A stretch of DNA of 54,533 nt from NCBI GenBank assembly GCA_913055635.1, contig CAJXLK010000031.1:1-54533 (forward strand), in the 5' to 3' direction. The notes below the pieces were generated by a model, which saw nothing but the letters and a program-made list of their open reading frames with translations, did no database searches and had not been told where the DNA came from. How positions within the stretch are numbered: position 1 is the stretch's first letter; the number at the start of each line of letters is the position of its first letter. Source of the DNA: an uncultured Bacteroidota bacterium (GTDB taxonomy: Bacteria; Bacteroidota; Bacteroidia; Bacteroidales; UBA12077). Below, piece by piece: positions 44,623 through 52,332 of this stretch. The translations under genes and the position numbers were made by a program.

Positions 44623-45915
44623 TCACAGGCTCCAGTAATCCAAATGATGGATTTTATTTCTATAAATGCCCTTTACATCCACAAACAAGGCATCCGGAGC
44701 GGCCCGTTGGATAAATTCCTGCTCCGGCATATCGGTAAATTGATCGTGATTGACCGCCAGGATGATGGCATCGTAAGGCCCGTCGTTGCTTTCTGTAAGC
44801 TCCAGGCCGTATTCTTCCTTCAGCTCTCTGACCGAAGCATAGGGATCCATGACATCGATTTTTTGAATGCCGTAGGATTTCAGTTCATCGATCAAATCGA
44901 CTACCCGCGAATTCCTGATATCGCTGACATTTTCCTTAAAGGTAGCCCCCAGGATCTGAATGCGCATTTGCCGGGGGTGCTTATCTTTGTTGATCAGTTT
45001 TTTAACCACCTGTTTGGCCAGGTAGCGGCCCATCGAGTCGTTCACATAGCGACCGGCATTGATGATCTGGGCATGATAACCCAGTTCCTGGGCTTTGTAG
45101 GTCAAATAATAGGGATCCACCCCAATGCAATGGCCGCCCACCAGGCCGGGATAAAATTTCAAAAAGTTCCATTTGGTGGCCGCCGCCTCAATGACTTCAA
45201 AGGTATTGATGCCCATCCGGTTAAAGATGATGGAGAGTTCATTCATGAAGGCAATGTTCAGGTCGCGTTGGGTATTTTCAATGATCTTGGCCGCTTCGGC
45301 CACTTTGATGGAACTGGCCTGATGAACGCCGGCCTGAATGATCATATCGTATACCCTGGATATTTCGCGGGCTGACTCCTCGTCGCAGCCGGAAGTTACC
45401 TTTTGGATGGAAACAAGGGTATGGTTCTTGTCGCCGGGATTGATCCGCTCGGGTGAGAAACCGACCTTGAAATCGCGGATGTATTGGAGGCCCGACTCGT
45501 TCTCCAAGACCGGTACGCACTCCTCTTCAGTAGCCCCTGGAAAAACAGTGGACTCGAACACGACATAATCTCCCTTTTTCAGCACTTTTCCCACTGAATG
45601 GGTGGCATTGAGCAATGGCGTCAGTTCCGGTTCATTGTGTTCGTTGATCGGGGTGGGTACGGTAACAATATAAAAACGCGCTGATTGGATATCCTGCGGA
45701 TCAGAAGTATAAGCTATATCGACCCCTTCAAAGGCCGAGGGGGGCATTTCCTTACTGGGATCCTGCTTTTGGCGGATCATCTCAACGCGGTCCTGCTTCA
45801 GGTCAAAACCGATGACCGAAGCTTTCCTGGCAAATTCCAGGGCAATTGGGAGCCCGACATAGCCCAGGCCCACCACAGCAATGGATGCTTGTTTGGACTT
45901 AATTTCTTCGTACAT
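44623..45915 (-). CDS. UDP-N-acetyl-hexosamine 6-dehydrogenase (WbpA/WbpO/TviB family)
   Basis: About 430 residues of the UDP-glucose/GDP-mannose dehydrogenase family. AVVGLGYVGLPIALEFAR is the NAD-binding loop, FYIVTVPTPIN is the family VTVPTP motif, FESTVFPGATEE follows, and YPGLVGGHCIGVDPYYLTYK holds the active-site Cys. The GGHCIGVDPYYL form is typical of UDP-GlcNAc/GalNAc dehydrogenases rather than UDP-glucose ones. It makes a UDP-N-acetyl-hexosaminuronate, the substrate of the next enzymes. Ten bases separate it from the first gene of the locus. Confidence 0.93.
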   Translation of the reverse strand: MYEEIKSKQASIAVVGLGYVGLPIALEFARKASVIGFDLKQDRVEMIRQKQDPSKEMPPSAFEGVDIAYTSDPQDIQSARFYIVTVPTPINEHNEPELTPLLNATHSVGKVLKKGDYVVFESTVFPGATEEECVPVLENESGLQYIRDFKVGFSPERINPGDKNHTLVSIQKVTSGCDEESAREISRVYDMIIQAGVHQASSIKVAEAAKIIENTQRDLNIAFMNELSIIFNRMGINTFEVIEAAATKWNFLKFYPGLVGGHCIGVDPYYLTYKAQELGYHAQIINAGRYVNDSMGRYLAKQVVKKLINKDKHPRQMRIQILGATFKENVSDIRNSRVVDLIDELKSYGIQKIDVMDPYASVRELKEEYGLELTESNDGPYDAIILAVNHDQFTDMPEQEFIQRAAPDALFVDVKGIYRNKIHHLDYWSL

Positions 45916-45925
45916 GAATCCAGAA

Positions 45926-46885
45926 TTATTTTAGATGGTTACATAATGGATGGTATTCGCCTTTCAAACCAATGGGGGTAGCATTCCTGATGGTGTAAAC
46001 CGTTTCGATCGATTTTCGCGAATCTTCCAGGCCAAAACCTTTTCCGGCAAGTATCTGCTGGTACGTAAGGGTATGCAAATCGGTGAACCCCCCGGAAAAT
46101 TCTATCTGCTCACCGTCGACGGTGATCGAACGGAAGGTGGTTTTGCCTTCGCGTTGAACCGATTCGGGCAAATCACCGGAATCCACACTTAAAAACCACC
46201 GAACCCGGGCACGTTCCAGATCCAGATAACCGGCCGCTTTGTCCTTTTGATAAATATGAACCACATTCTGCCTGACATCGCCAAAAATCCAGGTCAGCAT
46301 ATCAAAAAAATGGACCCCAATGTTGGTGGCTACGCCTCCGGATTTTTGCTCATCGCCCTTCCACGATATAAAATACCAGTTGCCCCGCGAGGTGATGTAG
46401 GTTAAATCAATATCATATACTTTATCGGAGGGCCCCTGTTCAATGCTTTGCTTTAACTCCACAATAGAAGGGTGAAGCCTTAGCTGGAGGATGTTATGGA
46501 CCTTTCTTCCGGTTTCTTTTTGGATCTCAATCAGGGCATCCAAATTCCAGGGATTTAAAACCACCGGCTTTTCACAAATGGCATCGGCTCCCTGTCGAAG
46601 GGCAAATCGAATGTGGGAATCATGCAGGTAATTGGGGGTACAGATACTGACATAATCAATGCGGATACCCCGGCGTTTAAGTTTGTCCAGATGCCGGTCA
46701 AACCGCTCATATTCGACAAAAAAATCGGTATCGGGAAAATAACTGTCAATCACCCCTACACTATCAAACCTGTCCAGGGCAGCTACCAGGTTGTGGCCCG
46801 TTTCTTTAATGGCCTTCAGATGCCTGGTGGCTACATATCCGGCAATGCCTATAATGGCAAAATTCTTTTGCTCCAAAGCGCTCAT
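45926..46885 (-). CDS. Gfo/Idh/MocA oxidoreductase, WbpB/WlbA-like
   Basis: About 319 residues. FAIIGIAGYVATRHLKAI is the Rossmann loop in the WlbA-type form (GxAGYxAxRH), DYVSICTPNYLH and CEKPVVLNPWNL contain the family's EKP motif, and ITSRGNWYFISWKGDEQKSG with NIGVHFFDMLTWIFG matches WbpB/WlbA. Such enzymes oxidise C3 of UDP-GlcNAcA before transamination. The ATG at 46885 has AGAGG upstream; an in-frame start at 46909 lies across the promoter-proximal region. It appears to be the first gene of the polysaccharide operon. Confidence 0.92.
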   Translation of the reverse strand: MSALEQKNFAIIGIAGYVATRHLKAIKETGHNLVAALDRFDSVGVIDSYFPDTDFFVEYERFDRHLDKLKRRGIRIDYVSICTPNYLHDSHIRFALRQGADAICEKPVVLNPWNLDALIEIQKETGRKVHNILQLRLHPSIVELKQSIEQGPSDKVYDIDLTYITSRGNWYFISWKGDEQKSGGVATNIGVHFFDMLTWIFGDVRQNVVHIYQKDKAAGYLDLERARVRWFLSVDSGDLPESVQREGKTTFRSITVDGEQIEFSGGFTDLHTLTYQQILAGKGFGLEDSRKSIETVYTIRNATPIGLKGEYHPLCNHLK

Positions 46886-46910
46886 TTGTACCTCTTTTTT
46901 AAATAACACT

Positions 46911-46918
46911 CAAATATA
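46911..46918 (-). promoter_or_regulatory. candidate promoter -7 element (TATATTTG) of the polysaccharide operon
   Basis: Exact match to TAnnTTTG on the minus strand, 26 bases before the first gene's ATG. A TTTG at 46945-46948 (minus) could be the -33 element, though the 26-base spacing is longer than usual. The remaining gap up to 47117 shows no gene. Confidence 0.5.
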
Positions 46919-47117
46919 CTGAAAAAATATCATCCTTGTCACAGCAAAGCACGATAATTGGTGCACAAAAAAATCTCCTCCCTCCCACTAAAACGAAGCA
47001 CTCAACAAAAAAAGTCATCGTCCGGGAATCTTTCCCGCCAAGGGCCCTTCATCTCATTTTAATTGGCAATATGGCCTATTAAGGGCTCAATGGAAGGGTA
47101 ATTTTTCCAGATCATCA

Positions 47118-47149
47118 TTGCACATTTTATTAATTTTTTATTAACTTTC
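47118..47149 (+). promoter_or_regulatory. candidate promoter of the small HTH gene (TTG - 21 - TAACTTTC)
   Basis: TTG at 47118-47120 and TAACTTTC at 47142-47149 fit the Bacteroidota -33/-7 layout with a 21-base spacer and one mismatch in the last -7 position. The ATG follows 31 bases later. Confidence 0.4.
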
Positions 47150-47179
47150 AATGAATTCTCAAATTAAAAGATTTGACTT

Positions 47180-47437
47180 ATGACAATAACATTCAATGAG
47201 TTAAGGAAAATCAAAGACAGCCTGCCCCATGGAGCCATCCGAGAAATCGCCGATCGCTTAAATTTAAAAGAAGAAACCGTTAGAAATTACTTTGGAGCTA
47301 CCAATTACGAAAATGGCGAAAGTGTGGGCATCCATTTTGGTCCGGGTCCCGATGGCGGCGCTGTTACGATTGATGATCCTACAATACTCAATATGGCCAA
47401 AAAAATAGCCTCTCAGGAAAATGGCCATGTCAATTAA
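47180..47437 (+). CDS. small conserved putative DNA-binding protein
   Basis: An 85-residue protein. Residues 5-45 (FNELRKIKDSLPHGAIREIA, then LNLKEETVRNYFGA) look like a helix-turn-helix; the rest contains a glycine-rich stretch (VGIHFGPGPDGGAVTIDDPT) and a final helix. Proteins of this pattern are widespread in Bacteroidota and annotated only as DNA-binding. It stands alone with its own candidate promoter and a strong terminator, divergent from the polysaccharide operon, so it could regulate that operon; there is no direct evidence. Confidence 0.8.
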   Translation: MTITFNELRKIKDSLPHGAIREIADRLNLKEETVRNYFGATNYENGESVGIHFGPGPDGGAVTIDDPTILNMAKKIASQENGHVN

Positions 47438-47458
47438 GGCATTGCTCTAAACAGGAAG

Positions 47459-47492
47459 AAAGCAGGAAAGTGCGTCTTTTCTGCTTTTTTTT
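47459..47492 (+). terminator. intrinsic terminator after the small HTH gene
   Basis: AAAGCAGGAAAG (47459-47470) pairs with CTTTTCTGCTTT (47476-47487) with one G-T pair and a five-base loop, followed by further T. A good rho-independent structure on the plus strand. Confidence 0.75.
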
Positions 47493-47503
47493 ATGGCACG
47501 CAC

Positions 47504-48523
47504 ATGAACACCCTCCAAAAGCATCTGCAAAAGATTGAAGCCCAATGGCTCTCGGGGTTATTTCACCATAACCGCAAACATTTTATCTCCACCACACTGC
47601 CCTCTCACAATCACTGGCATCATTACCGGGTATGGGTCTATATCAAACAATTGCTCGGGGCCCTTCACCAGGAGCATATCCACTATAGTGAAGATGAAAT
47701 GGAGGGGTTGATCATTGCGGCATTTTTTCATGATCTTGGCATGCATCTTACATTCAAAGAAGAGCATGGCCAGCGGGGTGCTGATTTGTGCAGCCTCTAC
47801 TTCAGGCAGAATCAATTATTCCAGCCCTGGTGTATGGGTGAGGTTCTGAAAGCAATCGAAAAACATGACGACAAAGCCTATACTTCCAAACATTCCGGGA
47901 ATAATTCGGTTTCCAAAAAGAATTCAGCGATCAAAAATAACAATGGGGAATTCTCCGGGAAAGCGACATATAGAACGGGGACCCCAGAGAGCCAGCCCCC
48001 CGGAAGGGAAAGCTCCGGCATGGATAAGGCCGGCGGGGTGCCAGACAGGGAACCTCCCGGGAAGAAGGACACCGGTATGGAGAAGCCGGGGATTGATGTA
48101 TTGCTCGCCATTGCCGACGACATGGACGCTTTTGGCTACACCGGCATCCTCCGATACAGTGAAATCCTGCTGCTCCGGGGATTTACTACAGACCAGATAC
48201 CAGCTAAGGTGCTCCAAAATGCCGCATCAAGAATGAAGCATTTGCGCTTGTCGTTTGCGCTAAACCGTTATATTATTGAAGCCACCCAAACACGTTATGA
48301 AATATTGCGGGATTTCTTTGCTTCCATTCAAGCAGACAATGACCAGGGGCACCTGAATCATAACATTCTGCTAAGGATCAGAGACAACCTTGAAAAGAAT
48401 ACCCAAATGGAAAATCTTACCCAATTGATCGATCCGCCCAATACGGCATATCTGTCGGAATTTAAAGAAAGGGTCGAAACGGAACTGGCAAAGTTTCCGG
48501 GCACTGATCCTACTTCACCCTGA
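47504..48523 (+). CDS. HD-domain phosphohydrolase with low-complexity insertion
   Basis: About 339 residues. The HD metal site is visible: SHNHWHHYRVW (residues 34-44), AAFFHDLGMH (His76-Asp77), EKHDDK (about 119-124) and AIADDMDAFG (about 202-211). Between the third and fourth motifs, residues 125-196 form a hydrophilic insertion (Ser/Asn/Lys-rich, then a doubled motif PPGRESSGMDKAG / PPGKKDTGMEKPG), which separates two parts of the catalytic site. HD proteins of this kind hydrolyse nucleotides or cyclic dinucleotides; the substrate is unknown. The 3' end overlaps the convergent FAA-hydrolase gene by 14 bases. Confidence 0.8.
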   Translation: MNTLQKHLQKIEAQWLSGLFHHNRKHFISTTLPSHNHWHHYRVWVYIKQLLGALHQEHIHYSEDEMEGLIIAAFFHDLGMHLTFKEEHGQRGADLCSLYFRQNQLFQPWCMGEVLKAIEKHDDKAYTSKHSGNNSVSKKNSAIKNNNGEFSGKATYRTGTPESQPPGRESSGMDKAGGVPDREPPGKKDTGMEKPGIDVLLAIADDMDAFGYTGILRYSEILLLRGFTTDQIPAKVLQNAASRMKHLRLSFALNRYIIEATQTRYEILRDFFASIQADNDQGHLNHNILLRIRDNLEKNTQMENLTQLIDPPNTAYLSEFKERVETELAKFPGTDPTSP

Positions 48524-49121
48524 AATCAAGCAGCACCTGGTCTTCCACATAAGCCCTCAGGCGGTCTTCGATCTGAACCGGCCCGACTCCGGCCGGCGTA
48601 CCGGTAAAAAGCAAATCACCTGTCTTCAGGGTAAAATAACGGGATACATAAGCGATCAGATGGTCAAAAGAAAAGATCATCTCGCGGGTGTTGCCAGATT
48701 GTACTGTTTCCCCATTGATCTCCAAACCAAAAGCAATCTGTTGGATATCCTCAAACTGGCTTTTATCGATAAACCGGCCCAGGGGGGCAGAACCTTCAAA
48801 ACCCTTGGCTATCTCCCACGGCCAGCCATTTTGCTTACATTTTTTCTGAAGATCACGGGCGGTGAAATCAATGCCCACGGTCAACTCCTGATAATACCGA
48901 TGGGCAAAACCCGGATCGATATGTTTACCCAGGCGGTTGATCCGAATGACCAGTTCGGTCTCATAATGAATGTCTTGCGAGAAATCCGGATAAAAGAAAG
49001 GGCGGTTGCGGGTAATAATTGAGGTATCAGGCTTGAGGAAAAAAATGGGGAAATCCGGGACCTGATTGTCAAATTCCCGGGCATGCTCGGCATAATTGCG
49101 GCCAAAACAAATGATCTTCAT
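48510..49121 (-). CDS. fumarylacetoacetate hydrolase family protein (FAHD1-like)
   Basis: A 203-residue enzyme. IICFGRNYAEHAREFDNQVP is the family start; FFLKPDTSII, HYETELVIRI (metal-binding Glu residues) and TVGIDFTARDLQ follow, and GDLLFTGTPAGVGPV is the C-terminal signature. Members hydrolyse acylpyruvates or decarboxylate oxaloacetate. The length matches the short FAHD1 type. It follows the DnaQ-like exonuclease gene by 16 bases on the same strand. Confidence 0.92.
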   Translation of the reverse strand: MKIICFGRNYAEHAREFDNQVPDFPIFFLKPDTSIITRNRPFFYPDFSQDIHYETELVIRINRLGKHIDPGFAHRYYQELTVGIDFTARDLQKKCKQNGWPWEIAKGFEGSAPLGRFIDKSQFEDIQQIAFGLEINGETVQSGNTREMIFSFDHLIAYVSRYFTLKTGDLLFTGTPAGVGPVQIEDRLRAYVEDQVLLDFRVK

Positions 49122-49137
49122 AGCCCTTACGAATGAT

Positions 49138-49905
49138 TTATTGGTTAAAAGCCCTGAGTTTGATGGCAGTCAGCACTTTCTTGGTATATAAAGGAAATTC
49201 ATTGTTGATGATCCATCCGTAATAGCCGGGATCTTTCTTCAATACATCTTCGACCGCTTGTCCCTTGTATTTGCCAAAGTTAAAAACTTCCCGGTCATTC
49301 TCATCATAAATGATCCGCCCGGCATAGTCGGCGTGGCGGTTATGAGAAGAAAAACGGGAGAGCTTTTCCATGTCATTTTCCAGGTTGTCGTAGTGATCAA
49401 TCTGGGCTTTGAGGATTTCATAGGTGGCCTGGGTATCGGCTTCCGCGCTGTGGGCGTTTTTAAGTTCCTTCTGGCAATAGAAGCGGTAGGCAGCTGCCAG
49501 GGTGCGTTTTTCCATTTTGTGGAAAATGACCTGCACATCTATAAACCGCTGGTTTTTAAGATCATATTCAACATCGGCCCGCAAAAATTCTTCTGCCAGC
49601 AGGGGCAGATCAAAGCGATTGGAGTTAAAGCCAGCCAGGTCGCAACCTTCTATGAATTGTTGAATGTTTTTGGCCACCTCCTGAAAAGTAGGGGCATCCT
49701 TCACATCCTCATCGCTGATTCCATGGATGGCTGTTGATTTGGGATCAATCGGGATGGTCGGATTGATCTTCATGGTCTTACTTTCCTGATCGCCGTTGGG
49801 GTATATTTTCAACAAGGAGATCTCTACAATGCGGTCCTTTACAATATTGGTTCCCGTTGTTTCCAGATCCAAAAAAACAATGGGCTTGGTCAGATTAAGC
49901 TCCAT
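49138..49905 (-). CDS. 3'-5' exonuclease, DnaQ-like (DEDDh)
   Basis: About 255 residues. IVFLDLETTGTNIVKDRIVE is Exo I, LAGFNSNRFDLPLLAEEF is Exo II and NAHSAEADTQATYEIL is Exo IIIe with the catalytic His. The C-terminal 60 residues (REVFNFGKYKGQAVEDVL, DPGYYGWIINNEFP) form the small domain commonly fused to Bacteroidota exonucleases of this type. It probably acts in proofreading or repair and lies downstream of dnaN, from which it is separated by a terminator. Confidence 0.92.
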   Translation of the reverse strand: MELNLTKPIVFLDLETTGTNIVKDRIVEISLLKIYPNGDQESKTMKINPTIPIDPKSTAIHGISDEDVKDAPTFQEVAKNIQQFIEGCDLAGFNSNRFDLPLLAEEFLRADVEYDLKNQRFIDVQVIFHKMEKRTLAAAYRFYCQKELKNAHSAEADTQATYEILKAQIDHYDNLENDMEKLSRFSSHNRHADYAGRIIYDENDREVFNFGKYKGQAVEDVLKKDPGYYGWIINNEFPLYTKKVLTAIKLRAFNQ

Positions 49906-49922
49906 ACTGAGGGTATCATTAT

Positions 49923-49948
49923 AAAAAAAGGGGCCGGGAAGCCCCTTT
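49923..49948 (-). terminator. intrinsic terminator after dnaN
   Basis: On the minus strand AAAGGGGC pairs with GCCCCTTT around a six-base loop and is followed by a T-run (A7 at 49923-49929 on the plus strand). It sits between the dnaN stop and the exonuclease start. Confidence 0.85.
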
Positions 49949-49952
49949 CCAT

Positions 49953-51098
49953 TTATTCCACTTCTGTTTCTGATTCGACCATCATAGGCATGAGCAACAT
50001 CAGCACATCTTCATTTTCCTCCGTTTTTTCTGCCGGATAAAGCAGTCCGGCCCTGGATGGATCGGACAGTTCAACCAGTACCTCGGAGGCATTCAGGTTG
50101 GCGAGGATTTCCTGCAAAAAGGAAGATTTAAAGCCAATCTCCATGTCATCGCCTTCATACTGACAATTGAGGGTTTCGCGGCCTGAAACGGAAAAATCGA
50201 TATCCTGGGCAGAAACGGTAAGCTGATTGCCCTTCAGGGAAAGCTTGATCAGGTTGCTGGCCTGATTGGAAAAAACAGAAACCCGTTTGATGGTATTATA
50301 GAATTCCAGGCGATCGATCGTCAGCTTAAAGGGATTATCAGAGGGGATGACGCTGTCATAGCTGGGATAATTTCCTTCGGTTAAACGGGAAATCATACGG
50401 TATTTGGGCAGTACAAACTGCACATTTTTGTCGTCAAAACGAACATCCACTTCAGCATCCTCTTTGCTAAGGATGTTCCGCAAGAGGGAGGCCGGTTTTT
50501 TGGGAAAAATGAAAGCCGACTCTTGCTCAGGGGTGATGTCGGTGCGGCGATAACGAACCAGTTTATGGGCATCAGTAGCCACAAAGGTGACGTTGTCCGA
50601 CTTGAGCTCTACATAAATGCCATTCATAACCGGGCGCAGCTCATCATCAGCGGTAGCAAAGATGGTTTTCCCAATGCCCTGATGCAATGCGGCTGAAGGC
50701 AGTTGAAAGTGGCTCTCCTGCTCGCTCTTGATCTCCGGGAGTTGAGGGAAATCTTCGGCGTTGGCCCCGGTAAGGTTGTATTTTCCGTTTTCCGAATTGA
50801 TATCAATCTTGAGGGTTTCCATATCCACATTGAAGGTCAGGGGTTGCTCGGGAAACTCCTTGAGAATATCCATCAAAATGCGTGCGGGTATAGCCACTTT
50901 TCCCTCATCGGTGACGTTTTCCAGATCGATGGTGGTCACCAGGGTGGTTTCCAGATCGGAAGCTGTAATCTGCAATTGATTGCCGCTCAAATCAAAAAGA
51001 AAATTGTCCAAAATGGGCAGGGTATTTTTCGTACTGATCACCTTGCCGATCAACTGCAGGTGTTTTAACAATTCGGTACTGGATATAACAAATTTCAT
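49953..51098 (-). CDS. dnaN: DNA polymerase III beta subunit (sliding clamp)
   Basis: A 381-residue ring clamp subunit. Three repeated clamp domains are visible in order: MKFVISSTELLKHLQLIGKV with TLPILDNFLFDL, then FATADDELRPVMNGIYVEL and VATDAHKLVRYRR, then RMISRLTEGNYPSYDSVIP. The C-terminus ends VLMLLMPMMVESETEVE, with the usual LMPM element. It confers processivity on the replicative polymerase. It is flanked by a terminator and preceded by the DUF4340 gene; no dnaA or origin-like sequence is nearby. Confidence 0.96.
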   Translation of the reverse strand: MKFVISSTELLKHLQLIGKVISTKNTLPILDNFLFDLSGNQLQITASDLETTLVTTIDLENVTDEGKVAIPARILMDILKEFPEQPLTFNVDMETLKIDINSENGKYNLTGANAEDFPQLPEIKSEQESHFQLPSAALHQGIGKTIFATADDELRPVMNGIYVELKSDNVTFVATDAHKLVRYRRTDITPEQESAFIFPKKPASLLRNILSKEDAEVDVRFDDKNVQFVLPKYRMISRLTEGNYPSYDSVIPSDNPFKLTIDRLEFYNTIKRVSVFSNQASNLIKLSLKGNQLTVSAQDIDFSVSGRETLNCQYEGDDMEIGFKSSFLQEILANLNASEVLVELSDPSRAGLLYPAEKTEENEDVLMLLMPMMVESETEVE

Positions 51099-51186
51099 CT
51101 TTCCGTTTTTTTTGGTTTGAATTTTGGTTTAACAAATCATGGGGTTGATGGGATTTAACCCTTTCTAACCCTTTGATTGTGCTGGT

Positions 51187-52182
51187 TCATTCATTTTCCC
51201 GAAAATAATTAATTTCTTTTAACAACGGGTCAATTTCGGTATAATTTATTAACAGAATTTCCTCCGATTGCTCGAATCGTCCATAAAGGAAATTCAGGTC
51301 ATAAGGGGGGTGTTGTCCGAAGGCATCTTCCCGGGTGGTGGCGGGTTTACGGTAGGTGGAGAGTTTCCGGGGGTTGCCCTTGACATCGGTAATATGGATG
51401 GTGCAGAAGGGCTGGCTTTGGGCCAGGGAATCCCTCAGGTGGGAGTCATCCATGATGATCGAATGGAAACGGACATTGCCGAAATAGCTGAAATAGCGCG
51501 CCGCTTTGTTGCTGCTGAAACGATCCGCCCATTGGTTCCGGGCAAGGTCTTTCAGGAGGAATTCATCTTCCTGGTAAGTGAGCAGAAAAGATGAAGCGGT
51601 ATCCTCGGGATAAATCACTTCAACGGCCTTTATATCGAGGCCTGAATAATCAAACAGGGTGCGGTCGCGCCAGTATGAGACATCCACCCGATAAAGATCG
51701 GCCAGATCTCCCTGGTATCCGGGCAAACTCATCAAATAAGGATGCGAGCTGTTGCGCACCATCATATAATTGTGGTGCTTGCGGGAAGGACTTTGCTCTA
51801 CCAGGTAATCGCGGATCAAACGGTCGTTTTGATAAATTTTGACCGATACCCGGTGCTTGCGGATCTCCTCAACCAATATCTCCCGTTTATCCGCTGCTGC
51901 AGGCGCTTCAATCCGTATATCCTCGAGTAAATTAAAAAACTGCTGCACGGCCTTCTTACGGGCATAGATCTGTTCATTGACATACCACTTACCGCCCCTG
52001 CGGTGAAGCTTAATGCGATTCCCGTTGCTGCTAAGCAACACTGAATCAACCTGTTGATCCTGACCCAGGCCAAACCGGGTATACTCAGAATCCAAAGTGC
52101 CCTGCTGATCCTTTACGTAAAGATAGGCCGCCACAGCAACCAACAAAACCAAAAGCACGATGTATACAACGGATTTTTTCAT
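51187..52182 (-). CDS. DUF4340 domain membrane-anchored protein
   Basis: About 331 residues: an N-terminal membrane anchor (MKKSVVYIVLLVLLVAVAAY) and a periplasmic DUF4340 region (VNEQIYARKKAVQQFFNLLE, YLVEQSPSRKHHNYMMVRNS, YWRDRTLFDYSGLDIKAVEV). DUF4340 proteins often accompany GldG/ABC-2 type transporter genes, as here, where gldF and gldG lie upstream on the same strand. The palindromic array C lies in the 150-base gap between gldG and this gene, so it may modulate their co-expression. Confidence 0.85.
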   Translation of the reverse strand: MKKSVVYIVLLVLLVAVAAYLYVKDQQGTLDSEYTRFGLGQDQQVDSVLLSSNGNRIKLHRRGGKWYVNEQIYARKKAVQQFFNLLEDIRIEAPAAADKREILVEEIRKHRVSVKIYQNDRLIRDYLVEQSPSRKHHNYMMVRNSSHPYLMSLPGYQGDLADLYRVDVSYWRDRTLFDYSGLDIKAVEVIYPEDTASSFLLTYQEDEFLLKDLARNQWADRFSSNKAARYFSYFGNVRFHSIIMDDSHLRDSLAQSQPFCTIHITDVKGNPRKLSTYRKPATTREDAFGQHPPYDLNFLYGRFEQSEEILLINYTEIDPLLKEINYFRENE

Positions 52183-52253
52183 TTGATGCGCTTTTTACTT
52201 TTTGTGAACAAATACAATTTCACCTTCCTTCTTCGTTTACCCCGCTTTCATGT

Positions 52254-52318
52254 ACCCCGCTTAGCGGGGTCAAATGGTTCGAACCCCGCTTAGCGGACCC
52301 CGCTAAGCGGGGTTCGAA
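52254..52318. repeat. palindromic repeat array C with perfect 19-bp inverted repeat
   Basis: CCCCGCTTAGCGGGG (reverse-complement orientation of the core) lies at 52255-52269. Then a truncated CCCCGCTTAGCGG (52284-52296) meets a full CCCCGCTAAGCGGGG (52298-52312) head to head. As a result TTCGAACCCCGCTTAGCGG (52278-52296) and CCGCTAAGCGGGGTTCGAA (52300-52318) form a perfect inverted repeat around three bases. A half-site ACCCCGCTTTC is at about 52240. It lies between gldG and the DUF4340 gene. Confidence 0.92.
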
Positions 52319-52332
52319 CAAGCAGGGCTTCA

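Noticed and set aside
46886-47179. UpxY/JUMPstart-type antitermination system for the polysaccharide operon
   Set aside because: No NusG-like gene and no recognisable JUMPstart sequence are in the window.
49953-51186. Replication origin next to dnaN
   Set aside because: No DnaA-box cluster or dnaA gene is visible; dnaN is often away from the origin in this phylum.
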